In this document: positions 1 to 5,645 of the stretch, piece by piece
Layout: each line of letters begins with the position of its first letter
Numbering within the stretch: the first letter of the stretch is position 1
Assembly: GCA_027622495.1 (NCBI GenBank)
Contig: JAQBYL010000296.1
Location: 1 to 5,645, forward strand
Origin: Pseudomonadota bacterium
GTDB taxonomy: Bacteria; Pseudomonadota; Gammaproteobacteria; Pseudomonadales; Azotimanducaceae
Length of the DNA stretch: 5,645 nucleotides
Direction of reading: 5' to 3'
The notes under the pieces: model-generated
What the model saw: the letters and a program-made list of their open reading frames with translations, nothing else
Databases searched by the model: none
What the model was told of the DNA's origin: nothing
Program-made: the position numbers and the translations under genes

Positions 1-2
1 GT

Positions 3-515
3 CTTCAATGCAGGCGATCACTTTCACGGCGCCGCCACATTCGCTACATGTCTCGATTCGGCCACTACATCATGGGTTGGGGAATGATGTTTTTCTCTCT
101 GCTCGGAATCATTGCGCTGTCGGGGGTGGTGGTGAACGCATCACTGGTTCTGGTTGATTACATCAATCGACGGCGGCGGGAAGGTGTAGATCTTCATGAA
201 GCTGTAGCCATGGCTGGCGTGGTCAGATTTCGCCCGATCATGCTCACGTCTGTGACCACGTTCATCGGTCTGCTTCCACTGCTTTCGCGCGGCGGCGACC
301 CATCAACGGCCTTTATCATCCCGATGGCAATATCGCTCGCTTACGGCGTGCTGTTTGCAACAGCGATCACGTTGTTCATGGTGCCCGCTCTATATCTGAT
401 GGCGGAAGACTTTTTTCCGTGGAGTGATCTCGAGCGTGGCGAACGCATGTTGAGACAGGACGAGGCAGACGAGGCCCTGGCGCGGAGATCCGCTTCAAGC
501 CCAGAAGGAATCTGA
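3..515 (+). CDS. RND efflux transporter (AcrB/HAE family), C-terminal fragment
   Basis: This is the last part of an inner-membrane RND (ACR_tran) proton-driven efflux pump; its 5' end lies outside the window. From position 57 the product reads FGHYIMG, then a membrane helix with LLGIIALSGVVVNASLVLVDY, a basic cytoplasmic loop (INRRRREG), the family element RFRPIMLTSVTTFIGLLPLL, and a final helix pair ending near FMVPALYLM. This matches TM10-TM12 of RND pumps. A charged cytoplasmic tail of about 35 residues follows. The stop is TGA at 513-515. The frame is open to the window edge, but the codons at 3-47 give an arginine-rich stretch (six Arg in 15 residues) instead of the expected hydrophobic IPFG-type segment, so the fragment may be frameshifted there. 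ATG 48 is only an internal methionine, not a credible start. The substrate cannot be told from this end. Family assignment is secure; the integrity of the 5' end is not. Confidence 0.85.
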   Translation, partial: LQCRRSLSRRRHIRYMSRFGHYIMGWGMMFFSLLGIIALSGVVVNASLVLVDYINRRRREGVDLHEAVAMAGVVRFRPIMLTSVTTFIGLLPLLSRGGDPSTAFIIPMAISLAYGVLFATAITLFMVPALYLMAEDFFPWSDLERGERMLRQDEADEALARRSASSPEGI

Positions 516-529
516 GCGACCATCCTTTT

Positions 530-1993
530 TTAGTTGCTGCAGCGATAACTTGCCGCCTGGTCCGGATCGCCCTCAGAAAACTGAGCAATCTGCGGATAAG
601 GACAGTGCGTGCGGGTGAATTTACCGTCTGGCCGCGACCCGGTGAGCTTCTCCGGCCGCACTCCTTTTTCTACCCAGTTAACCAGTGGCTCCAGATAGTC
701 TACATCCCAGGCTCCTGGTCCACCGCCACAATGCAACATGCCGGGAACCATGAACAGCTGAAAGAAATCCCTGGTTTTGCGTTCGTCGCCAATGCTGCTT
801 TCTACGGCATGAAGGTAGTTGATCGCCCGTTGCGGCCGCAGCGGGTAGTCGTTCCAACCCTGATACATGAGAACCTTGCCGCCACGAGCGCGTAGTTTGC
901 GCAGGTCAGCGGAATTCACATCCAGCACAGCAGATGCACGCGCAAGGTCACCTCTGTCAGCATAAATATCAAAATCATTGTGGTCATAAGCCGGGTCCTG
1001 GTAGACCCAGACCTTCAACATATCGGAGACGATAGCATTGAGCGACGTTTCGATGGTCTCACCAGTTGTCGGGATCTGATTGCCTGGCAGGGCCCACATC
1101 TTCCAGTCTCCGGCACCCTCTGCGCCGGGCAGCAGGCCAGGAGAAAGGACATTGCCCTGTGCATCGACTACCCCTTCATAGTGTGCCATTACTGTCTGGA
1201 GTTGCTCTTCAGTCAGGCACGTGTCGTCTGCCTGCCCTGTTTGGCAAACGAGGTCCGCTGGATCAAAGTGCTCCAGGGTGCACTGACGTGGGTCGTTGAT
1301 CACACCATCGACCACACCGTCGAGTGCGTCGCACGCAGCGCTGGAGGCGCGATCCAGCAACTGAAGATGCACATCACTCAGTGGATGGGCCATCTGTGCT
1401 CTATTCACATGCAGCGACCAGAGCATGAATTCGTTCATGATCTGAAACACCGGCGCACCAGCGACAATACCGTCAAAATCCTCCGGGTAACGGGTGGCTT
1501 CAATCAACCCCTGTCGACCGCCGTTAGAGCAGCCCTCGTAGTACGAGTATCTGATGTCGCGGCCATAATATTGCTGAATAACGTCTTTGGACGTCAGCGC
1601 AGCAAGATGCACAGCGCGAAAGGCGTAATCCAACGCAGCTTCAGGCTGCGTGGCAAAATCAACATCGGATCCGACATGCCCGGTATCGGTTGACGATATT
1701 GCATAACCGCGATGCAAATCCTGCGTGGTATCGGCAATGTAGCCAGATGATCCGCCGGTCCCCATCATCAGAAAACGACCATTCCAACCTTCCACCGGCA
1801 AACGCACTTCGAAACGAATCGCCCGGTTGATCACACCCCGCACCACACAGTGCGCTGGCGCAGTCCCGGACGCGGCTACCAGCACCCCTGGCTCCACCGC
1901 ACGTTCGTAGTTGGATAACCGGTAGGTGTCAAAGCACACATTTGCCAGTGCAAGCGGAGAAATCAGCAATCCCAGTATTATCAGAAGTCTCAT
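530..1993 (-). CDS. Exported tannase/feruloyl esterase family hydrolase
   Basis: A complete 487-residue serine hydrolase of the tannase family (Pfam Tannase), whose members cleave ester bonds of phenolic acids such as gallate or ferulate; MHET hydrolase belongs to the same family. A short Sec signal peptide (hydrophobic residues 3-16, likely cleavage after ALA at 17) sends it to the periplasm or outside. The family's CS-D-HC triad is visible: GCSNGG with Cys155 and nucleophile Ser156, Asp382 in GWNDYPLRP, and HisCys 421-422. Cys155-Cys422 should form the disulfide that joins the catalytic loops. A calcium-type loop rich in Asp lies at 222-234 (DALDGVVDG), and the lid region spans roughly 190-340. 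Ten cysteines allow five disulfides. The ATG start is supported by a GAGGAA ribosome site seven bases upstream. No neighbour shares its strand and function, so it is probably transcribed alone. The exact substrate is not predictable. Confidence 0.93.
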   Translation of the reverse strand: MRLLIILGLLISPLALANVCFDTYRLSNYERAVEPGVLVAASGTAPAHCVVRGVINRAIRFEVRLPVEGWNGRFLMMGTGGSSGYIADTTQDLHRGYAISSTDTGHVGSDVDFATQPEAALDYAFRAVHLAALTSKDVIQQYYGRDIRYSYYEGCSNGGRQGLIEATRYPEDFDGIVAGAPVFQIMNEFMLWSLHVNRAQMAHPLSDVHLQLLDRASSAACDALDGVVDGVINDPRQCTLEHFDPADLVCQTGQADDTCLTEEQLQTVMAHYEGVVDAQGNVLSPGLLPGAEGAGDWKMWALPGNQIPTTGETIETSLNAIVSDMLKVWVYQDPAYDHNDFDIYADRGDLARASAVLDVNSADLRKLRARGGKVLMYQGWNDYPLRPQRAINYLHAVESSIGDERKTRDFFQLFMVPGMLHCGGGPGAWDVDYLEPLVNWVEKGVRPEKLTGSRPDGKFTRTHCPYPQIAQFSEGDPDQAASYRCSN

Positions 1994-2000
1994 TGTATTG

Positions 2001-2006
2001 TTCCTC
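2001..2006 (-). promoter_or_regulatory. Ribosome binding site of the tannase gene
   Basis: On the minus strand this reads GAGGAA, seven bases before the ATG at 1991-1993. It supports that start over any internal alternative, together with the signal peptide that begins directly at this Met. I could not identify convincing -35/-10 boxes upstream of it. Confidence 0.7.
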
Positions 2007-2050
2007 GCATCAGCCCGTTGCAGTCATACCCTACCCTCCTCATCCATATC

Positions 2051-2063
2051 GTGCGAAGCGCAC
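2051..2063. repeat. Short perfect inverted repeat at the antitoxin break
   Basis: GTGCG-AAG-CGCAC forms a five-pair stem with a three-base loop. It lies where antitoxin homology begins and about 58 bases upstream of the tannase start codon. It could be part of a regulatory or recombination site, but a stem this short may be chance. Confidence 0.3.
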
Positions 2064-2238
2064 AGGACGGCCGCTGAGAGCAATCGTCGAAGACAGTCTA
2101 AGACAAACACTCTCCAAAGCCGAGCAACAAACCACATACGAATTACCCGATATGAGTTTTGGTGATGCTGATGCGGACGACCCACTCGAGTCGCTGAGCT
2201 GGCAAGATCTCAGGCGCGAAATATACGCAGCACCTTAA
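2053..2238 (+). pseudogene. VapB-like antitoxin remnant (N-terminus missing)
   Basis: The reading frame ending at TAA 2236-2238 encodes KRTGRPLRAIVEDSLRQTL, the second helix region of ribbon-helix-helix VapB-type antitoxins. A linker follows (YELPDMSFGDADADD) and then an amphipathic tail (LSWQDLRREIY) of the kind that wraps the PIN toxin partner. The gene for a VapC-like PIN protein starts 21 bases downstream, the normal order for these pairs. What is missing is the DNA-binding beta strand and first helix (usually RTTLNIDD-like). Upstream codons in this frame give a Pro/His-rich sequence without that pattern, and the only in-frame ATG (1942) lies inside the opposite-strand tannase gene. The gene therefore seems to have lost its 5' end or been frameshifted. 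By eye this stretch is also richer in A+T than the flanking genes. The RHH/VapB assignment is by pattern recall; the exact subfamily is uncertain. Confidence 0.6.
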
Positions 2239-2259
2239 ACGTCAGATGAGCCGCGTTAA

Positions 2260-2550
2260 ATGATCGCCGTCGATACAAACATACTGGTCTACGCACATCG
2301 GCAAGAGTCCCGATACCACGTACAGGCCGCCGAACTTTTGAAAGAGCTGGCCGAAGCCAAGGCAGGCTGGTCAATTCCCTGGCCTTGTCTCTATGAGTTT
2401 TTCAGCGTGGTTACGAATTCGCGAATCTGGAAAACTAAAGCGTCACCGCCTGTTGTTCGCCGGTCACTCGTATCGAAGCGCCTCAATCGGATCCTGCCGC
2501 GCCGCACGCCGCGCCGGGTAGTACCCGAAAAACACCCCGATAACCGCTGA
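2260..2550 (+). pseudogene. VapC-like PIN-domain toxin, 3'-truncated
   Basis: The N-terminal half of a PIN-domain ribonuclease of the VapC type. It opens with MIAVDTNILVYAHR, which carries the first metal-binding acid (Asp5), and contains IPWPCLYEFFSVVTNSRIW with the second (Glu46). Full PIN toxins of this group are about 130-150 residues and have two more essential acidic residues in the C-terminal half; here family-like sequence stops near residue 64 (about position 2452). The frame then runs into the 3' end of the opposite-strand permease gene (from 2464), where it encodes an Arg/Pro-rich antisense read-through to a TGA at 2548-2550. The product should be inactive as a nuclease. There is no strong ribosome site before the ATG. 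It follows the antitoxin remnant by 21 bases, as in an ordinary vapBC operon, and the two were presumably acquired together and then damaged. Confidence 0.75.
2431..2451 (-). terminator. Possible weak rho-independent terminator of the exporter operon
   Basis: Starting 12 bases after the permease stop, the minus strand reads AGGCG-GTGA-CGCTT, a five-pair stem (one G-T wobble) with a GNRA-type tetraloop. It is followed by the T-rich tract TTTAGTTTT, with which the stem's last two T residues overlap. Placement is right for ending the adaptor-ATPase-permease transcript, but the stem is short and the tract is interrupted. It lies within the truncated toxin frame, so it may be coincidental. Confidence 0.3.
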
Positions 2551-3687
2551 AAACAAAACAGCCAGCACAACCACCTGCCATTGCAACTCAAAGCTCCAGC
2601 CTGCAATCGCTGCTGCGCCCACCGAAATCCCCACGGCCAGCAGCACGCCGATGATCCCACCCAGCGTACACAGCGTGATGGCCTCGATCAGAAACTGGAC
2701 CAGAATGTCACGCGACTTGGCCCCCACTGCGCGGCGCAGCCCAATCTCGCGTGTTCGTTCTGTGACCGACACCAGCATGATGTTCATGATGCCAATACCA
2801 CCAACCACCAGCGAAACGCTGGCCACCGCGGCGAGCAGCATGTTGAACACCCTTGATGCTTCGGCCCGGGTTTCAACCATTTCCGACATGTTGCGAACAC
2901 GAAAGGTGTCTTCCTGGCCTGGTTGCAGACGATGGCGCGCTCGCAGAATGTCGGTGATCTGCGCTTCTACATCCTCCATCATCCAGGCGTCACGAACACT
3001 CACCATGATGACCTGAACTGCCTTGGCTACCCCGCCGGCTTCGCCGAGCAGGCGGGTTCGCGCCGTGTCAATCGGTACCATGATGAGGTCGTCCTGATCC
3101 TGACCGAAACCGGTCTGGCCTTTTGCGTCCAGCACACCGACAACCTTCATCGGGATGCGATTGACCCGAATGGTCTGACCGACCGCCTCGGCTTCACCAA
3201 ACAACTCCTTTGCTACAGTGGCACCCACCAGAACGACCTTGGCGCCACCCTCCACTTCGCGTGGTTCAAACTCGCGGCCATCGACGATGGCCCAGTTGCG
3301 CGCTATCAGGTAGTCGCCATCCACACCCTGCACAACCGTCGACCAGTTGAGATTGCCCAGCACCACCTGCGCCATACCGCGTATGGTGGGTGCGACAGCC
3401 ACTACATCCGGCACCTGGTTCTTGATGGCCCTGGCATCATCCTCACTCAACCTGACTTTGGACGTCCTCGCACCATGGTCCCGGCCGTAACCAGGCATGA
3501 TCATGAACAGATTGGTTCCCAGGGCGGCGATCTGATCGTCGATCTTTTTCTGTGCACCCGCACCCATGGCGACCATGGTGATCACCGCCGCTACACCGAT
3601 GATGATGCCGAGCATGGTCAGCGTGCTGCGCATAAGGTTAGTTCGAAGTGCAGTCAGGGCGACGAGAACGGATTCAGTCAGATTCAT
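2464..3687 (-). CDS. MacB-type ABC transporter permease
   Basis: A 407-residue inner-membrane permease of the MacB/FtsX type, family-typical in length and complete at both ends. One membrane helix lies at about 22-44 (LTMLGIIIGVAAVITMVAMG). A large periplasmic MacB_PCD domain follows at about 45-278. Three more helices lie near 282-306, 331-358 and 371-391. The cytoplasmic loop SVTERTREIGLRRAVGAK (307-324) is the hallmark coupling segment that contacts the ATPase, and the C-terminus PARRAARQDPIEALRYE is the standard ending. Unlike E. coli MacB it has no fused ATPase; that domain is the separate gene upstream, overlapping by ATGA at 3684-3687. This implies coupled translation, with AAGGA at 3692-3696 as ribosome site. 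With the adaptor it should drive extrusion from the periplasm through an outer-membrane channel. Cargo (macrolide, peptide, lipid or siderophore) cannot be inferred. Confidence 0.93.
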   Translation of the reverse strand: MNLTESVLVALTALRTNLMRSTLTMLGIIIGVAAVITMVAMGAGAQKKIDDQIAALGTNLFMIMPGYGRDHGARTSKVRLSEDDARAIKNQVPDVVAVAPTIRGMAQVVLGNLNWSTVVQGVDGDYLIARNWAIVDGREFEPREVEGGAKVVLVGATVAKELFGEAEAVGQTIRVNRIPMKVVGVLDAKGQTGFGQDQDDLIMVPIDTARTRLLGEAGGVAKAVQVIMVSVRDAWMMEDVEAQITDILRARHRLQPGQEDTFRVRNMSEMVETRAEASRVFNMLLAAVASVSLVVGGIGIMNIMLVSVTERTREIGLRRAVGAKSRDILVQFLIEAITLCTLGGIIGVLLAVGISVGAAAIAGWSFELQWQVVVLAVLFSAVIGVFFGYYPARRAARQDPIEALRYE

Positions 3688-4409
3688 ACGATCCTTGTTT
3701 CCTGATGATTGATCCTGACCTGCTTGAGCGCTTCGTCATGCAGTAATTTGCCATCGCGAAACGCCAGGCGGCGTTTCGCCGCTTCGGCAACCTCTGCTTC
3801 ATGGGTGACCAGGATGATGCTGATGCCGCTATCGTTCAGATCCTGGAAGAGGGCCATGATTTCAGCCCCGGTGCTGGTATCCAGCGCCCCGGTGGGCTCA
3901 TCTGCCAGAAGCAGAATGGGTTTGTTGACCAAAGCACGCGCGATCGCCACACGCTGCTGTTGCCCCCCTGAGAGTTGACTCGGTTGATGTTTTACACGAT
4001 CACCCAGACCAACCTGATCAAGCGCCTGTGCCGCTGCCTGATGACGCGCCCGACGATTGCAGCCCGCATACAGGAGTGGCAGAGCCACGTTGTCTAACGC
4101 TGATGTGCGGGGCAGCAGGTTGAACTGTTGAAAGACAAAGCCGAGCTTGGCATTGCGCAGTTCCGCCGCCTGATCATCGTTCATGCCGGCCATGTCTACA
4201 CCGTCGATCATGACCCGGCCGCTGGTCGGCGTGTCGAGGCAGCCACACAAGTTCATGAAGGTCGACTTACCGGATCCGGATGGTCCAACCACCGAAACAA
4301 ATTCGCCTACATCAAGACGGAGCGATACTTTATCCAACGCCTTGACCGCCTCGTCACCCACCCGATAGTAACGACTGACACAATCAAAAATGATGAGCGG
4401 ATCAGCCAC
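3684..4409 (-). CDS. ABC transporter ATP-binding protein (LolD/MacB-type)
   Basis: A 241-residue cytoplasmic ATPase that powers the permease encoded next to it. All nucleotide-binding motifs are intact: Walker A GPSGSGKST (42-50), Q-loop at Gln94, signature LSGGQ (146-150), Walker B ILLLADEP with Asp170 and catalytic Glu171, D-loop ALD (175-177) and switch His203. The segment GCLDTPTSG after Walker A is typical of the MacB/LolD/YknY branch. The start is GTG at 4407-4409, directly after the adaptor's TGA, with AGGGGG at 4414-4419 as ribosome site inside the end of the adaptor gene. No ATG close by fits the conserved N-terminus better. Its stop overlaps the permease start. The neighbouring adaptor argues for a MacAB-like exporter rather than the LolCDE lipoprotein system, which needs no adaptor. 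Confidence 0.94.
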   Translation of the reverse strand: MADPLIIFDCVSRYYRVGDEAVKALDKVSLRLDVGEFVSVVGPSGSGKSTFMNLCGCLDTPTSGRVMIDGVDMAGMNDDQAAELRNAKLGFVFQQFNLLPRTSALDNVALPLLYAGCNRRARHQAAAQALDQVGLGDRVKHQPSQLSGGQQQRVAIARALVNKPILLLADEPTGALDTSTGAEIMALFQDLNDSGISIILVTHEAEVAEAAKRRLAFRDGKLLHDEALKQVRINHQETRIV

Positions 4410-5645
4410 TCAACCCCCTGACCGGCTGGCGCGCAATATGACCGTTGCACCCTCGTCCAGACCGTCGATCACTTCGGTTAAGTTGTCATCTGCAAGACCA
4501 ACCCGGATCCGATGGGCGGTCGGTTCGCCTTTTTCCAGCACCCACACCACCGCACGTTTGTTATCCCGGCCCTGCCCTCTGGCCGCCGTCATCTCATCGA
4601 AGGCACGCTGCTGTTCCGGATTGAGCAGTTCACGCAGCTTGCCGTTCATGTTGCGGGCCATTTTTGCGGCCCCTTCGCGCATGGCTGATGGATCAGGGTT
4701 GTTGCGCAGCTGCATCATTTTGTCGCGCATTTCACCCATCAGGACTTCAGCAGCGGCAACCTGGTCTGCGGTCAGCGAAAGCCGGGTTTTCATCTGCTCG
4801 ATCATTGCCTCCGGTCCGCCTGCCCGCCCATCTGGTGGACCGCCACCGGGACCAGCCGCAACACTGCCTCCTTTGGGCACAAATCGAGTGGCCGAATTCG
4901 GCAGGGTCAGCACATCTTTTCTGGAGCCAAGCACGATTTCGACATTGGCAGTCATGCCCGGTAACAGCGCCAGATCGGAATTGCTGGCGGTGATGATCAC
5001 CCGGTAGGTCACAACGTTTGCAACGGTGTCGGGTGCCCGGCGAATCTGTTGTACGCCGCCGGTGAAGCGACGTTCCGGAAAGGCATCCACGCTGAAACGC
5101 ACATCCATCCCTTCGCCGATTCGCCCGATATCCGCCTCGTCCACGCTCGCTTCGACTTTCATTTCGTGAAGGTCCTGGGCGATCTGAAACAACTCCGGGG
5201 CCTGTAGACTGGCCGCGACGGTCTGACCGATTTCGATGGTCCGGTTGATCACCGTCCCACTGATCGGCGATCTGATGAACGTGCGCTCCAGATCAAGCTC
5301 GGATTGACTGAGCGCTGCCTGGCGCTGCCTGGCCAGCGCCCTGGCATTCTGCACCGACGCATTCGCCATGGTCAGTTGCGCAGTTGCTGTTTCTACTGCG
5401 GTAAAGTCGATATCGAGTTCCGAAGCAGAAACATGGCCACGTTCCTTGAGTGAGATCCTGCGTTCGCGTTCACGCTCAGCCTGGGCAACGTTTGCCTGCC
5501 ACAGGACCACCTCAGCTTCTCTTTGCAGTATGGATGCCTGCGCAACCGCAACGTCGGCACCGGTCTGGTCCACGCGGGCCTGATAGGTACGGGGATCAAT
5601 TCGGGCGAGCAGCTGGCCTGCCTCAACTGTGTCGTTGAAATCAGC
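4410..5645 (-). CDS. MacA-like periplasmic adaptor (HlyD/MFP family) with Spy-like insertion, N-terminus outside window
   Basis: A periplasmic adaptor linking the permease to an outer-membrane channel; 411 residues are visible and the 5' end is cut. Residue 1 here is the codon at 5643-5645. Residues 1-22 (FNDTVEAGQLLARIDPRTY) are the first lipoyl half. About 24-115 is an Ala/Gln/Arg-rich alpha-hairpin. Residues 122-143 (TFIRSPISGTVINRTIEIGQTV region) are the second lipoyl half, and about 160-245 is the beta-barrel with LLPGMTANVEI and VLTLPNSA. An insertion at about 258-363 has a Gly/Pro linker and a Met-rich helical segment holding LTADQ (291-295) and LNPEQ (341-345), as in Spy/CpxP proteins. 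The membrane-proximal strands resume at VVWVLEKG and end with GLDEGATVIL. The GTG at 5571-5573 is internal, since conserved lipoyl sequence continues upstream. It heads the exporter operon as seen here. Confidence 0.92.
   Translation of the reverse strand, partial: ADFNDTVEAGQLLARIDPRTYQARVDQTGADVAVAQASILQREAEVVLWQANVAQAERERERRISLKERGHVSASELDIDFTAVETATAQLTMANASVQNARALARQRQAALSQSELDLERTFIRSPISGTVINRTIEIGQTVAASLQAPELFQIAQDLHEMKVEASVDEADIGRIGEGMDVRFSVDAFPERRFTGGVQQIRRAPDTVANVVTYRVIITASNSDLALLPGMTANVEIVLGSRKDVLTLPNSATRFVPKGGSVAAGPGGGPPDGRAGGPEAMIEQMKTRLSLTADQVAAAEVLMGEMRDKMMQLRNNPDPSAMREGAAKMARNMNGKLRELLNPEQQRAFDEMTAARGQGRDNKRAVVWVLEKGEPTAHRIRVGLADDNLTEVIDGLDEGATVILRASRSGG
4414..4419 (-). promoter_or_regulatory. 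Ribosome binding site deciding the GTG start of the ATPase gene
   Basis: The minus strand reads AGGGGG, four bases before the GTG at 4407-4409. It lies within the last codons of the adaptor gene, whose TGA directly abuts that GTG. This site and the absence of any spacer indicate that ribosomes finishing the adaptor re-initiate on the ATPase. Confidence 0.6.
4557..4874 (-). other. Spy/CpxP-like LTxxQ insertion inside the adaptor
   Basis: This segment encodes about 106 residues with no counterpart in classical MacA, placed between the beta-barrel strand (VLTLPNSATRFVP) and the membrane-proximal domain (AVVWVLEKG). It begins with a Gly/Pro/Ala-rich linker (GPGGGPPDGRAGGP) and continues as a probable helical stretch with ten methionines. 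The motifs SLTADQ (codons for LTADQ at 4761-4775) and LLNPEQQRAF (LNPEQ at 4611-4625) lie about 45 residues apart. Paired LTxxQ motifs define the Spy/CpxP/ZraP family of periplasmic chaperones and metal sensors. The resemblance is by motif only; no alignment was run. Confidence 0.6.
5312..5340. repeat. 10-bp tandem repeat overlapping a 7-bp inverted repeat
   Basis: GCGCTGCCTG occurs twice in tandem (5312-5331). The second copy contributes to a perfect 7-base inverted repeat, GGCGCTG (5321-5327) with CAGCGCC (5334-5340), around a six-base loop. It lies in the adaptor's Ala/Gln/Arg-rich hairpin coding region and is probably a by-product of that composition. Confidence 0.5.

Noticed and set aside
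522..531. T-run between the converging RND and tannase genes as a terminator
   Set aside because: No stable hairpin precedes the six T residues on either strand.
980..1693. Long open frame on the + strand (237 codons) inside the tannase gene
   Set aside because: It is antisense to a gene with full catalytic motifs and signal peptide, and its translation shows no family pattern. The openness follows from codon bias.
2030..2073. Antitoxin N-terminus continuing in the +2 frame (TLLIHIVRSAQDGR), joined by a single-base frameshift
   Set aside because: The weak resemblance to a LLxxxKRxAxxxGR helix is suggestive, but there is no upstream RTTLNID-type strand and no start, so it was not called as a gene part.
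1942..2238. Full-length antitoxin gene starting at ATG 1942
   Set aside because: The start lies inside the tannase signal-peptide coding region, and the first ~37 residues do not resemble any ribbon-helix-helix protein; only the part from about 2053 does.
2923..3705. Open frame of 260 codons on the + strand inside the permease gene
   Set aside because: Antisense to a clearly conserved MacB permease; His/Asp-rich composition typical of a shadow frame, with no domain.
4390..5007. Open frame of 205 codons on the + strand opposite the adaptor 3' end
   Set aside because: Ser/Arg/Pro-rich shadow of the adaptor; no recognisable motif and no ribosome site.
5571..5573. GTG as the start codon of the adaptor
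   Set aside because: The frame continues to the window edge with a well-conserved lipoyl-domain sequence (GQLLARIDPRTY), so the true start is beyond the window.

Overview
The window looks like a moderately GC-rich proteobacterial chromosome. The exporter families, the Spy-like LTxxQ motif and the codon use suggest a gammaproteobacterium, but this is an inference: no rRNA or other taxonomic marker is present. No tRNA, rRNA, CRISPR array or intact insertion sequence was recognised.

Layout, left to right. (1) Positions 3-515 (+) hold the C-terminal end of an RND efflux pump, cut by the window edge; its first ~16 codons do not read like the family. (2) Positions 530-1993 (-) hold a complete exported tannase/feruloyl-esterase family hydrolase. 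It converges on the RND gene with a 14-base gap. (3) Positions 1994-2463 hold the short upstream region of the tannase gene and the remains of a vapBC-type toxin-antitoxin pair on the + strand. The antitoxin lacks its N-terminal half, and the PIN toxin loses homology after about 64 residues, just before the next gene's 3' end. (4) Positions 2464-5645 (-) hold a tight three-gene operon, transcribed right to left: a MacA-like periplasmic adaptor (its 5' end lies outside the window), a LolD/MacB-type ATPase and a MacB-type permease. The adaptor stop and the ATPase GTG start abut with no spacer, and the ATPase stop overlaps the permease start as ATGA, so translational coupling is likely.

The operon should form a MacAB-like tripartite exporter in which the ATPase and permease are separate polypeptides. 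The ATPase drives conformational change in the four-helix permease, and the adaptor bridges the periplasm to an outer-membrane TolC-like channel not encoded here. The most unusual item is a ~105-residue insertion near the adaptor C-terminus. It contains a Gly/Pro-rich linker and a methionine-rich helical segment bounded by two LTxxQ-like motifs, resembling the periplasmic chaperones Spy/CpxP/ZraP. The second notable item is the doubly truncated vapBC relic, which marks a past rearrangement between the tannase gene and the exporter operon.
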